Origin: Ulva prolifera
Taxonomy: Eukaryota > Chlorophyta > Ulvophyceae > Ulvales > Ulvaceae
Assembly: GCA_023078555.1 (NCBI GenBank)
Contig: CM041203.1
Coordinates: forward strand, 5,106,538-5,170,537
DNA length: 64,000 nt
Reading direction: 5' to 3'
Part shown: positions 1 to 12,647 of the stretch, one piece after another
Position numbering within the stretch: the first letter of the stretch is position 1
Layout: each line of letters starts with the position of its first letter
The notes under the pieces: model-generated
Told to the model about the DNA's origin: nothing
What the model saw: only the letters and a program-made list of their open reading frames with translations
The model's database searches: none
Made by a program: the position numbers and the translations under genes

Positions 1-2156
1 TCTGTCGGTGGTGGCCCCAGCACCGGGGAGGGAGAGGAGATGCAGACTCTGGGAGGGGGAGGCCGTGAAGAACACCCCGGCGGCGGGGCGGAGCGTGCGC
101 ATGCGCCCGTGTCGGTGGCGGCCTCCTCCGCAGGGCAGAGCGAGGAGCAAGCGCATGCGTGGACGCCCTGGGGAGCCGCGGTGCGGCAGCGCACGCACCC
201 TGCGGCGCTGTCCCGCCAAAGCAGCAGCACGGCAGCACAGCCGCGGGGCGTGGTGGTGGGAACACCGCGCCGCACGCGCGGCAGCCGCAGCGACGTCGGG
301 GCGGCACGGGAGGCCGCGATGGCGCAGCGTGCGGCTTTGTGCGAAGCGGGGTGTACCCCTAATGAGCAGCCCGGCTGCGGCCGCCGGGAGGAGGAGGGCT
401 ATCCAGAAGGGGAACATGATTCGGGAGGAGGGCACGATGCTGACGGGCAAGGCGCGCCATTGTCAATGAAAACCTCAGACAGATTTGCAGATGCGGAGGA
501 GTTGGATGAGTCCGCTGGGGGTGCGGCTGGGCAGCTGTGAAAGATTCCGGATGTTCCACGGGCGCGCTCGAGGTGATGGCTGTGGTGCGTGCTGGCATGG
601 AGCACGTGCGCGAGCTGCTCGCACCACTGGGCTGACATGTCTTGAATTTGTCAGGAAATCGCGAAGTCAGAGGCACATCCGCCCAGGCTGGAGTCTGCAG
701 TGGGGCTGGTGCTACACAAGCTACACATTTTGGGAACTAGGCACTGTACACTGAGAGGTCGATGATAAACTGGATAGCTGAACATTTGAGTCAATGGCAT
801 GCAACAGGGGCAGCCAAGACACTGAACAGGTTGGCAGGACGAGGCTGTGGAAGTTACAGTGGATCAGATGCACCTATTTCCTAGCCATGGACACACCGCA
901 GCATACAAGACTGTTGTTTCGTACATGCCGGGTGGGAGGGTGTTGCCAAATCCTGAGGGCATCCAAGACCTCAGGACCTGTTACTGTGTGAGAACAGATG
1001 CAGAAGTTTTACCCAGCACACCACCTGTGATGGTCCTTCTGCTGCCAGTTCTTTACCATCTCACGCTGTTCATCAGTGCCTATGACACAGCACACACACG
1101 AATATATGCAGCGTTACAGTGTGCAAGTACAACTCAGATGAGTACAGCAAGCACAACTCACCAGTGCATGAAAAACAGATTTAACATTCCCAGTTAACAG
1201 GCATGCAAGGTCACCCTGCGTCCGCCAGGCTGAACACTTGGTTGGCAGTGGCATGTAACTGAGACAGCTCATCGCCGCAGCGAAACCCACTCGCAGTGAA
1301 AACGAGCATGTGGCCTCACACACTGGGCTCAGCAGAATTCGTGTCTGTGGCGATAGCTCAACATGAGGCACACAGACATGGAGGTCGCAAATCAGAATGT
1401 GGCCACACGTGGCCGCTCGAAAATCCGCAGCCTTTTGAGATACTCCTCCAGGACTGAACAGTTCCTCGGATACCCCAGATGGTCAACAGCAACACCGGCA
1501 TGCAGCCCCTGCTTAGGGCGAGCTGTGCTGCGCCGAGCCCTATCACCGTCAGCCTGACTGCAACAGACGCCGCAGCCACAATGCTGCCCGGCGTTTCCAG
1601 TGACCAACATGCATGCATCAACTGGGCGCCCTTGCACTTCTCCTCGTACCCAATTCCACTACTGGCTGACACCAGCAGTCACCTGTCCCCGCGCCAGGCC
1701 GCTTGCTTAGCAAAGGTGACTGTGCATGCTCATAACTGGCCCAGCGCAAGGCCGCAGGCACACGCATCTCTGTGCCGCACTCGCAGCCGCTTGTGGCCAC
1801 TCCAGACTGTTGAGGCCCCGCCGCGATGGACGGTAGAGCAGCAGCTAACGCCTCAGCACGACGGGGGGAGGGCAGGTGGGGTTGCACTGCAAGCGCCACC
1901 GTCACTCACACCCGCCATCCGCCTCTTTGTAGATCGAAAGTGGCACCGACGGGCCAGCAACATCTGCGGTCATCGCACATGCATGACGACCACGCATGTC
2001 TAACAGCATCAGAGCAACACAGCAGAGTATCGATGTGCTGTCTGCCATTACCCGCATGCATGCCACGCAGCCCTGAACCCACACAAGCTGCACGTCGAGG
2101 TCTTCAACGCCGTCGTTCCCGCAAGCGTGCATCCCATGCATGACAGCCATGCACGC
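1..2156. other. Left flank without a recognisable gene
   Basis: Positions 1-480 are very GC-rich and open in several frames, but no frame shows a family motif and the residues are those expected from random GC-rich DNA (Arg, Ala, Gly, Pro). The rest drops to mixed composition with CA-rich and TGCATGC motifs and no convincing exon. A minus-strand frame starting at 638 could be the first exon of a gene leaving the window on the left, but nothing supports it beyond openness. The segment next to 2157 should contain the UBA1 3' untranslated region. Confidence 0.4.
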
Positions 2157-5100
2157 CTAGCAGTAGCGGATCGACACGAGCGGCACGTCGATGTCCTCCC
2201 CGTCATCGTCCTCGCACGCGATCACGACGTCAAAGTGGCGGCGGCCAGCCGGCAGCGCGACCTTGGCGACCGACACGAGCAGCTCGCTGAGCTTGCTGCC
2301 GAGGCGCTCCTTGTGACGCGGGAAGATGTTGTTGTAGAGTAGCGCGGCACCATACGAGATGGAGTACGCCTCGAGGCCCTTCGCCTTGAACCAGTCCAGC
2401 ACATCCTGCACAGCACAGCAAGCGCTTCTGTTCGAGTGCACACCCCACGTGAAGCTGTGCCACGTGCCTGCGTCGCCAGATTTACGCGCATCCGGGGCAA
2501 CCCGGGGCACCCGCAGCCCTCACACACGGCAATGGAGGAGGGGCTTACACCACAACGTGGTGACTGTGCAGGCCTGCGTGCCCGAGCCTCCAGGGGGTCT
2601 ACCTTGGCAGCATCCCCCCATGTCGCAAACGCCGTACACTTCGTGGTCAGACCTGTGAAACCGGACCACACACCCACAGTGCGGTGCAAAACTACACACG
2701 TCCCAGTGGGCCAGTCGCGCCGGGCCAATCGGCCGCCGCCACCGCCGCTGGACGGGTTGCATTTCACGATGTGGCGGCACACGGCTGTGTCGCTACAGGG
2801 TTTAATATATACAAAAACTCGTATGCATGCTTGGCGGTAGCGAAGTGGCCCCATAGGGTTGCACCAGCTCCGCCGCAGCCGGCCGGGCGCACCTGGACGG
2901 TGAGGTCCCCCTCCAGCGTCCACCGGTCCCACAGCGTCCACGCCATGTCGCGGTATGCCTCCTTCTTCGCCGGCAGGGGCTCGGAGGCCGCGAACAGCGG
3001 CAGCGCGAGGTTGACAAACGTGTTGCGGTACGCCTCGATCGGCGCGGCGTGCAGGAGCTTGTAGAGGTCGAGGCAGATGAGGCCGGTGGCGAGGGCGGTC
3101 GCGGTCGCGATCGCCGGGATGATGCGCCCCGCGATCAGCTTGGCCTGCAGCTTCTCCACCTGCACGCCCGCGCGGTTGCCATGCCCGTGTGCATGATGCA
3201 TGCATAGCTACAATACATAGTCACATCCACTGCGGCGTAGGCGACTCCTGTTTGAGTACTGTGGCAGCGGAGGGTGCGGACGGGCGGCTATCTCGCTGCG
3301 CCAGACGGTGGGGCTTGCCCCCTGTGACACATTGCACACGCTGATGTAGGGAGTGGTGTGCAGCAGTTACGCACGGCGCACACAAGCGCCGTTCGCAGAG
3401 GTGCCGCAACTGGCATGTATGTGGAAGGCGTGCATGGTGGCACTCAACTGGCGTGCTAATGGTGGCAGCGCCAGACATGCACATGATGAGTTGGCGCCAC
3501 GGCGCGGACGGATATAACCAAGCGCCTGCAACGCAGTATAAAGCATGCAGGCTCCATGATGCCGCCCACGCCACTGGCTGTGCGGCGCAGGCTCGCAGCG
3601 CAGGCAGGGTGCCGGCGCACACCTCCGTGATGCCGTAGTTGCGGGCGCGCATGTTGGCGAGCGCGGTGATGAGGTCCATGTGGAAGTTGGCATCGTCGTC
3701 CTTCTCAAACAGCACCGGCGACACGCGGAAGCCGGCCGGCAGCTGCTGCCGCACGCTGTCGAGCTGCGCGCACAGCGACGCGATGCGGGAGTCGACGTCC
3801 TGGTGGCCGCCGCCGCCGCCGCCGCTCGCGTCGTCGGCCTTGGCGTTGGGGTCGGTCTCGATCTTGACGTTGTCTCTTGGCATGAATTTCTCCACCTGCA
3901 CCGTGGCGGCCATCGAACACAGAGCGTGCTTGGGTGAGTGCACTCTATGAGGACGGCATGCGAAATCATTGCATGCATTACTGGGAACACAGGACACCTA
4001 GGGATCGCTCCACCCGCACCTGGGCACACACACATTGCATCCGAGATGGCTGACTGGAGGTATGCATGTGGCGCCAGGCGATGAAATACTGGAACACTGC
4101 AGCTGGTGCACACGTGTGGTGATCATACACCCAGCGGCGCCGGTCCAGCAGGGAACCGCCCTGACATTAGAGCCCTCGCCATCCTGCTCTCCGGTCACCC
4201 CATGCAGCTCACAAACGCGCCGGCAGGCAGCACGAAGCAGCATACAGCACGACATAATGCGTTTGTGTCATAATGCACGACATAAAACGCGCCGGCAGGC
4301 AGCACACAGCACGAATCATGGCCATGGGAGGTGCACCATCACCCGGACAGCAAGCAGCATGCCTGCAGTGTCGCCGTGCGGAGCTGATTTGGCTCGGACC
4401 GAGCTGTGTGATCGCCTACGGTGCTACTCACCTCCCTGACTCTGTCATTCTTACAAAACCATGACCAATTCAATACCACGAAGTCGTTATTGCTTACATT
4501 TTCTCAGTGAAATAATGCAAACGTCGCATCACAGCACGCAGCACGTGGGAGGCGCACCGGGACGGCGGCGGCCTTCAAGGCGACCTCGGCCGCGTCCTCC
4601 GCCCACGGCGGCCTCTCGACGCCGTACACCTCCGCAAAGAGGATGGCGGAGGCCTGCAGGTAGGCGCGGTGTGCGGGGTCCGCCGGGTCAAACTCGACGA
4701 CGCGCGGGAAGCGCTTCGGCGGCGACCAGAAGAGGGCGCCGGTCGACGTCTTGGCGTCCTCCGGAAAGGTGTACGTGAGCTGCGCGATCTTGTTGTGGAA
4801 CCGCGCCTGCAGGCAGCGGCACAGTGCTTGCAGATGGGGCGGCACGCAGCATGTGGGAGCCACGGGGGAACTGTCACAGGAGGATCTGTGTCACCGGACA
4901 GATATGCAGATTGATCGTGGATGAACTTAGCCATATCCACATTGGACCTTAACAACAGCGGCAAAGGTGGATGGTGGCGCTACGGCTGAGCGGCGGTGGC
5001 GTGTCCCGCAGCCGCTGGTGCACGCGAGTTTCGCTTTGCAAGGATTGCATACCTCTCCAACACAGACACAATGGCAAGGGGTCAGCAGCCATGCCGTGCA

Positions 5101-8100
5101 TGCAATCCCCCCGCCCTCCCCAAAGCACGATCACAGGGTCAACAGGCACACACCTCCGGTGAAGGGGAGGGGAAGGGGGGGGGAGGAGCGATGCCACCTG
5201 CTGATCAGGCGCTCAGTGGCGGCCATAAGATCCCACAACTTCGCGCTCGCAACAAACAGGACTTGGGAGACGACGTGAGTGCGCACCTCGAACTGGTGGC
5301 GGGAGAGGGCGATGCAGTCGTCGAAGGTCTGGCAGCGCGAGGCGCCGAGGCATTCGGCGACGGCCTCGAGGTTGGCCTGCGCAGTGTGGTCTGCCGCCGC
5401 CTTGGCCGCCGCGAGGTACTTCTCTGGATCATCTAGGAAGCTATTAACCTCTGCACGCCGGGGGCATGTTTGTTTGCAGGGGTCGGCAGCTGGGGGCTGA
5501 CGCGCACGGCACGGTCGCGGGCGCCGCACTGTGGCCATGGGGTCGAAGCTCAGATGCGTGCAATGCAACCGCAAGAAGCCAATGCATGCGTGTGCCGTGA
5601 CCATCGCGGCCCATTAGATAAAGAATCAACCGCCCCGCGCCTCTTGAATGGGAGCGACCCCGAGTGGCAGTGCGCAGAACGTGTACGCGGTGCAGCATGG
5701 GACGGGGATGGGGGTGGCGCACCCTTGGGGTTGTTCTCGAGGTTGCCCTCGAACTCGGAGCGGGCCCAGGTGAGGCAGTGGTCGATGTTGTGGGGGAAGC
5801 TGTGCAGGGTGCACATCGGGGCAGACTTCTCCGGCGGGTCGCGCGTCGCGCCGTAGTTCTCCGTCAAGTTCGGGATCACCATCTGCACATCGCGGAACTT
5901 GAATTTTCCCGCCCTTCGGAGCCCGCTGATCCGCACAACACGCTGAACTCATAATGCACGGCAGTTCAGTAAAAGGTCTTAAATGGGTGACCGCGATGAC
6001 CATACAAGCATCTGCTGCACCGGCTGCTAATGTGCCAGCAGCGCGCAGGACGACTGTAGCATCTGGACACACTGCGCTACCTGCGAAGGGGCTTTCCCGG
6101 ACAGACCATCCCCATCAGCGCAGCATTTGTGTGTTCAGCACTGCCATGCAGCACTGTGCATGGGTTGTTGGACTGCGCAATGTAGGATATAGTCTCTGCA
6201 GCCTGCCCGGCGATCACGCAGCCGCGGCTGAGACTCGAGCATCATACAGCATGCGCGGCGCACCTGCGTGTTGCACTTGGTGCCGAGCGTGCCGCTCTCC
6301 AGTAGTGGCCGCTGGAAGTAGACGCAACGGCTGTCGACGTACAGGCGCGCGTTCACGTTGTCCAGCGCGTTGACGACGACGTCCAGCCCCTCCCAGAACT
6401 CGTCGTTGAACACGTCCTCGGTGTCCACGCTCACGCGGTTCTGCAGCAGCTGTGCGCGCAGCGCCGGGTTGATCCGCTGCGCCGCCGCCCCGGCCACCGC
6501 CGCCTTGAACCCCCCGATGTCCCAGTCCCGGAACAGGAACTGCCGGCTGAGGTTTGACTTCTCGATGACGTCGTCGTCGGTCACGATGACGCCGGGCGTG
6601 GCGGTGGCGGCGGCCGCGGCGCCGCCGGGTGCAGGCGGCGCGTCGCCGCACGCGACACCCATAAGCGCGAAGTTTTTGAGAAACTCACAGCCGAGCGCAC
6701 CGGCGCCTACGAGGAAGGTGCGGAGGGAGGCGAGGCGGGCCTGCAGGGTGCGGCCGAAGACGGCGATCTGGTGGTCGTAGCGGCAGCCCGCGGGCTCGTA
6801 CTCGGCCTCGGGCAGCACCTCACTCGGTAGCGATTCCACACTGCAGCACGGACGCTCCTGTCACAGATTGTTTTGTGTATATATGCATGCCCGTAGGAGG
6901 GTCGAGAACTCCGTCATCCAGGCCCAGACGAGGCTTCCCAGCTGCCGCTTGATATGTATGATCCACACATGTATGCCTTATTGTGTGCCGGTGTGCGACT
7001 ACAGCGGAGAGAGCCTCAGAAAGTCGCGATCCCACACAAACACACGAGGCTCGATCACATGTGTGCCGCAGCCTGGAGATGCAAACCAAGCACCGACGGC
7101 CTGTACGATCGCACCTCAACGCATCGCAGTCTCAACACGTCACACTGCAGCAGCAGCGGCGGCGGCGGCACACCTGTCGAAGTAGAACCACTGCGTCATC
7201 GGCGTGAACTTGCCAGAGATCGCCTTCACGGCCTCCTGCCCCACGATGCCGCCGAACATCGCGGCCATCGGGTTGAGCTCCGCGCTGCACGTCGACGCAA
7301 ACTGCGCCAGCACCGCCTCGCTCGCCTCGGCCTGCTGCTCCTTCGGCTGCACCGCCACCGCTGCTGTCACCTCGCTGCAGCCGGCAGCGGCCCGCTGCTA
7401 CCGTACATGCTGCAGCGCGACATGCCACTTGGCCGCTGGTAAAGTGAACTACATCTGGGTTTACTGAGCGGTATCCTTAGATGACAACTCCAAATGAATG
7501 GGACCATTTGCCGACATACAGCTGTTGCCAGCTCATCACGGCTGTCAGGCTGCCGCAGCGCACTGTGGGGCAGGTACACGCTGAGCTGGCTGTACAGTAC
7601 ACGGGCGCATGTACCACATGCAGCTGCACCACGCGGCGCTTGCCTTTGGCACGTGTAGCTGCAGAGCGAAGGATGGGTGGGAGGGGGAACGCATTAGCAT
7701 GGCTCAGAATACAACAATGTCCTATAGGATACGGCTCCGTAAATTCGGATTTGCTTTACAAATACATGGGCTTATGACTGCGCCCGGTGGCGTAGGAAAT
7801 CTTTGCATTGGAAGACAGCGCCTCCACAGATCATCACAGCTTGGATGAGCGGCTGAGAGCGGCTGGGAGTGGCGCACCTGTGAGGCATTGAGCTCCTCGA
7901 AGACAGACATGAAGGCAGCGATGTCCGCCTTGCTACCGGGCGTCGGCAGCTTGCCCTGTTTCTCCACGAACACCTCGAGTGCCTACACAGCAGCACACAT
8001 CTCAGACGCACCCTCACAGCCCTCGACACTGTCAGTCTATGGTGGGGTCGCGATTGGCTGTGACCATATCTGCGCCACTGCACCACGAGCACACAGTCTG

Positions 8101-11100
8101 TCCGCCGTAACGTTTCTGCGCAAGCCGCTGCACACCCAAGCATGAGCTCTGCTGCCTCCGTGTTCCGGGATCAGTCAGGCATGGCACGTGTCTGCATGCT
8201 GAAACGTCAGTGGCGTCAGTAACGATAGTCAGTCGCCCCTCCCCGGCCAGCGCCCTGTTCCGTTCTCACTTTCTTCGGGGAGAGGAGAGCAGAGGCCCTC
8301 GACACCGATGACCCCCTGTCCCATCCCGCAGATTTCAGCAGCGGAGCGGGCGAGCGGTCTGTCTGGGTGCGGGCGAGCATGTCTGGGATCAGATTACAAG
8401 AGCACGGGCCATTGAATGGCAGAGCAACAACACATACTTCAACTCGTTGCGAGCGTGTCTGGGGCACACCTGGAAGGCGATGTGCAGCAGCTGCGGGCGC
8501 TCGATCTTGGAAAAATCGGAGAGCAGGAAGTCCCCGGGGTCGGCCATGCATGCGTCCATGCTGCGGTGCGACATCTGCTTCGGCTCCTTGTACTGCGTCA
8601 CGATGCCCCCTGCACCGCGGCCGTACACTGTCACCTGCCACGCCACGTGCCCACACGCGCAGACCCACACGCACACCCACCCACAAAATGCAGTTGTAGC
8701 CGTGCCCGAGGCGGCCCAACACCAGGCTGCCCGGCCGAGCCACCTGCCCGCGGGGCACCCGCACTGCCATCAGCCACGCATGACGAGAGACGCTGTCACT
8801 CTCATGCCTTCCGGGAGCCACGACCTGTGGCTGAGCATGACAACTGCGCCATTGCGCGATGGCGACCGCCTGCACTGTTCGTGCTGGGCAGGCGGTGCGG
8901 GCACAAGGCTCCCTCAGCGCGACGGAGCACCGCCTCTCAGCACCCTGCGCCCGCACACGGAGGCTCTGATGTGGTGTGCAGACCCCATAGCAAAGACCCG
9001 CACAGAGACCCACAATCAAGCAGTGGACGCAGTGACTGACGCCGACCGTAGTCAGGGGCGGACCCGGCCCTGCGCTGGTGCATTCTTCTACCAGCAGGCA
9101 TGCTTCGCGAGGCCAGCCGGGCTGCAGTGCAGCAGCTACTCACTCTACACCCACCAACCCACCGTCCTCTGAACCAGCTCAGCCATGTCCCGTGCTGAGA
9201 ATCAGCTGCCAGACCAGCCCCATCCCGCCACCTGGCCCGGTCCCCAGACATCTCTGCAGCCACTGCCGCTCCAGGAAAACAGCAGCGACGGAACCCGCTC
9301 AAGTAGCTCTGGATGTGTTCACACCACCATGCATACACACATTAGCACTACGTTTCCCCGCAACAAGTCTTGGCGCTCAACCAACGAGCTTCAGAAGCTG
9401 CGATCCTCGACACATTCTAGCTGATCCTGTTGAAAGAGGATAGCCGTTCAAACCTTTTCGGCCAGCCGACCCCCTCCAGCATCAGGGCGCACGAGGGGGG
9501 GTGCAGTGGGCGCCAGGGGGGTCGTGCACCCTCAGGGGGTCGTGCCCCCTCCAGCATCAGTGCGCTCGAGAGCAATTGCACGAGAGCGGATATACAAACG
9601 ACCGAATCCAGCGCCACAGGCGTCTGTCCTGGTGTAGTACAGGCCACAGGCGGCTGTCCTGGTGTAGTACAGGCCACAGGCGTCTGTCCTGGTGTAGTAC
9701 AGGCCACAGGCAGCGCACCGGTGGAGTACGCCGGGAACTGCGTTGTGTCGAGCTCAATTTCGATGGAGTACGTCGTCTTGGAGCGCACGCGCGCGGGCGG
9801 CGCCGAGTTGAGGGGTTCCATGCCCGTGACCTCCGAGAAGGTGACGAGCTCGCCCTCTGTGAAGCCGAGCCGCTCCTCCTCGACGCACGTGACCACCGTG
9901 TTGGCGCCGGCCGGCGTGATGCCAGCGATGATGCCGGAGTGCGGCGGCTCGCCTGCACACACTCGCACACATGCATGCGTTCCTGTGGTGCTGCGTGCAT
10001 CTGAGCCTTCTTCCTTGGCAAAACTAGAAATGCATACCCCCGCATTCAGTGCTGCCAGACAGGCTGGAGCCGCTGCCAATGGCAGCGCCGTACGTGTTGG
10101 CTGTAATGCGCGGGTGTGCGATGTTGACGCGACCAGGGGGTTTGGCCACGGCGTGCGAATGGGGTGAGAGAACAGGCATTGTCTTGCGATGGTATATATT
10201 TCGCCTATCTTGACACAGGGCAAGCCTCACGAGCTTCAAGAAAGCCAGTGGGCTGCTGTGCGAGACGATTACTGGCGACAGGAAGATGCAGTCAGAGGAC
10301 CGTGAGCCGGATGTCTCGTGCGATGCAGTCAGGGGTACACAGGCTGAGGCTCGGCTGGGATCATGTGCCAACCGGCCACCTCATCTGGCCGGCAACGATT
10401 GGGGATGCATGCAGGGCGATGCCAGCCTCACAGCAAGCACAGGTGCCGGTGGGACGGCGGCTGGTGTGCTGCAGGTGACGATTTGTAGCAGCACCGGCGC
10501 GATTTTTTCAAACCACAGGGCGGGGGTCGGGGTCGCTACAGGCAGGCATGCACACAAGGAGATGACCGAAAAAGGCGCACCGTTGGTGTCGAAAACGACG
10601 AATTCTGGGCCAAAGTCGCAGAAGATCTGGCCGAAAACGCCCGCCGTTTTGGCGTAGACGAATGGGATCGGCGGGGACTGCGCCCGGCAGAAGGTGTCGT
10701 ACTGCTGCGCCTCCTTCAGAGAGGAGGACGTGCACACGACCACCTGCACCGGCTGTCGAGCTCAGCTCGATCGTCACATGAAAACTGCTCGATCATCACT
10801 TCACATGCAGGCCAGGGTGTTGCTTGTGGGTGCAGCCGAGTGGCAGGTACTTTTCTCCCACGGCCGGACATTCCTACTGTGTTCGCTCCAGGGACCCATC
10901 GTCCTGTCCAGACCAGCGACCGACAGAATCACCTCTGTATCAGGCATCAGCGTATGCTAAAAGAAGGCAGTTGGCCAGCTGCAGCAAGGTGCAGCTGCTG
11001 GGACCGGCTACGGATTTGCAATGAGAAGATGCTGGAACTGAATGTGAAGGTAGACCGAGGCTCGCTTTACTTGAATGTAAACGCCTGAGCCGTGGCCAGA

Positions 11101-11926
11101 GTGGCAGATTGTGCAGGGTCGACAGCATTGATCCAAACTGGCCCCCGGTTTTGGCACTTGATGCTGATCAGCAGGGCGCTGATCGATCGTAGGCTGAAAT
11201 TTCTCAGGCACGCTGGGCACACCTGATAGTTGGTCAAAACTTCATTCGGAAGGCTCTCTAGAACCCCAACCTGGACTGCTTTGTTCAGCTCCTGTAGGCT
11301 GTCCTTACAGGCAGCTGCCGTAGGCTTCCCCACATCGTCTGGAGTGAGATAGAATTGACATCCAAGATCTTTGATGTCGACAGGTGAGGGATCATACAAG
11401 GCGACAGCCTTGACACCGGCTAGGATCACATTCTTGGCTGCAAATCACACCAGCGGCATGTCAGCTGAATGAATACGTGTCAAACATTTGGAGCTGCAGT
11501 GCGTGATCACAGCGTGTTGCAACGCAGACGACTTAGGCTCACAGCACTTCAGCTGAAGATGTAAAGCAGAGGCTGGCACGGTGGCTGTGCAATACAGCAT
11601 CGTATTCCGTATCCATATTCATAGAATGTCTAACGACAGGGGCGTCGAATAGCATGGCCTGCGCATCCGGATTGGCGGAGACGATCACAACATCGATGAC
11701 CAGGCTTCGCACCAACTTCGACACCCAGGCCTTTGACACCCACGATCAGAACTGAAGCGTTCGCCATACGCTTCATGCTCTCTTTCCCGTAGACTGCCAA
11801 TTGCCGAGAGTGCAAGTCTTCATCGATCTTGACCCCGGCTTCGGAGTCAACGTTCATAGGTGTTGCCATTTTCGCTTTCTTGATGTTATCCTCAGAAGCC
11901 TGAATTTCCGCAGGACGCTTCACCAT
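2157..11926 (-). CDS. UBA1: Ubiquitin-activating enzyme E1 (UBA1), complete, 14 exons
   Basis: E1 enzyme: uses ATP to adenylate ubiquitin, holds it as a thioester on a cysteine and passes it to E2 enzymes; cytosol and nucleus. Exons: 11926-11713, 11437-11223, 10743-10581, 9952-9719, 8627-8470, 7982-7878, 7370-7174, 6840-6264, 5882-5723, 5450-5287, 4806-4558, 3895-3623, 3159-2893, 2405-2157. All junctions are GT-AG and phase-consistent, giving 1074 aa, the usual family length. The inactive adenylation half starts near residue 40 ([15 protein letters not shown]). The FCCH region is in exon 4. The active adenylation half has GAGALGCEF at about 474 and [16 protein letters not shown]. The catalytic cysteine is in [10 protein letters not shown] (about Cys645). 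The C-terminal ubiquitin-fold domain ends [13 protein letters not shown]. An Ala/Pro/Gly-rich insert follows LMGVACG, and a six-Gly run lies in exon 12. The exon 7 acceptor has an in-frame alternative (after 7343). The long introns carry a SINE fragment and a minisatellite. Confidence 0.97.
7714..7762 (+). repeat. SINE-like fragment (family 1)
   Basis: Contains the family core ATAGGATACGGCTC followed by a GTAAATTCGGATTTGCTTTAC-like 3' part, as in the copies at 33461, 45141, 55320 and 60378. It lies in UBA1 intron 6, antisense to the gene, and is a 3' fragment without the tRNA-like head. Confidence 0.8.
9613..9710 (+). repeat. 30-bp minisatellite in UBA1 intron 4
   Basis: Three copies of a 30-bp unit (starting GCCACAGGCGTCTGTCCT, with starts at 9613, 9643 and 9673) and the beginning of a fourth at 9703. 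It sits immediately downstream of the exon 4 donor of UBA1. On the minus strand it is open in the same frame as the exon and encodes a ten-residue repeat ([10 protein letters not shown]). Confidence 0.95.
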
Positions 11927-12637
11927 GTGCCTTCTAATACGAGACTTGCCAGCATAATGCAGTTGAGCTGTGGAACACAAGTATGGCGTATCACACAGCC
12001 ACTGCGCACGCTGAAAACTCGGGGACACGTTCAAGTTTTTCTGTCCGGACAGAAACTAATCATGCCACTTACTTCAAGTGTATTTGCGGGGCCTGTGTGA
12101 CCTCGGCCGCACTTTCCTTACACATGCTGGTCTCGACGCTTCTGCACGACCAATTCCCGAGGAAGCGAGGCAAGTGCATGCATGAGCCATGGTATATACG
12201 TGCGCTGCAGCCAATCGCAACAAAATCTAGTGGCTGTAGCACCACTTTGAATTGACTGCATGCTACAAAGCAATAATAACAAATTCATCATATGTGTACG
12301 TCCCTTGGACATGTGTCTGCTGGACCTGTGTGGCAACCTTCTCCTTGCGCGCCGATGCTTTACGAGCCTCGCAGTAGAATCAGTCGCCCGAACAGCTGTG
12401 AAGGTCATTGACGGGCTCGCAAAGTTTTCCTCAGCCAAGTACCTGTGGCCATGCGCACCTTGGCGCAACGGTTATGTCGTGGAAATGTTTCCAGGCCCCA
12501 CTCTCTGCATGGGTCTAGATGCAAGACGGTACGTAGCTTGCTCCGGCAATGTCATCCTGTCTCTATGGCCCTTGAGACTTAAGGATGATATCTTGGATTC
12601 GTTTTGGTGACTGCACGGCTGCATTGCGTTAGCGCAG
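11927..12637. other. Intergenic region between divergent UBA1 and DUF1997 genes
   Basis: About 700 bases separate the UBA1 start (minus strand) from the first supported exon of the DUF1997 gene (plus strand). It should hold both promoters and possibly an upstream first exon of the plus-strand gene: an open frame at 12260-12610 begins MLQSNNNKF and has Ser/Ala/Arg-containing sequence. I see no clear TATA box or defined regulatory site. Confidence 0.45.
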
Positions 12638-12647
12638 GCATCAACGC

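Noticed and set aside
8216-9019. 267-codon minus-strand frame within the UBA1 gene
   Set aside because: It overlaps UBA1 exon 5 in another frame and otherwise reads intron sequence; no motif.
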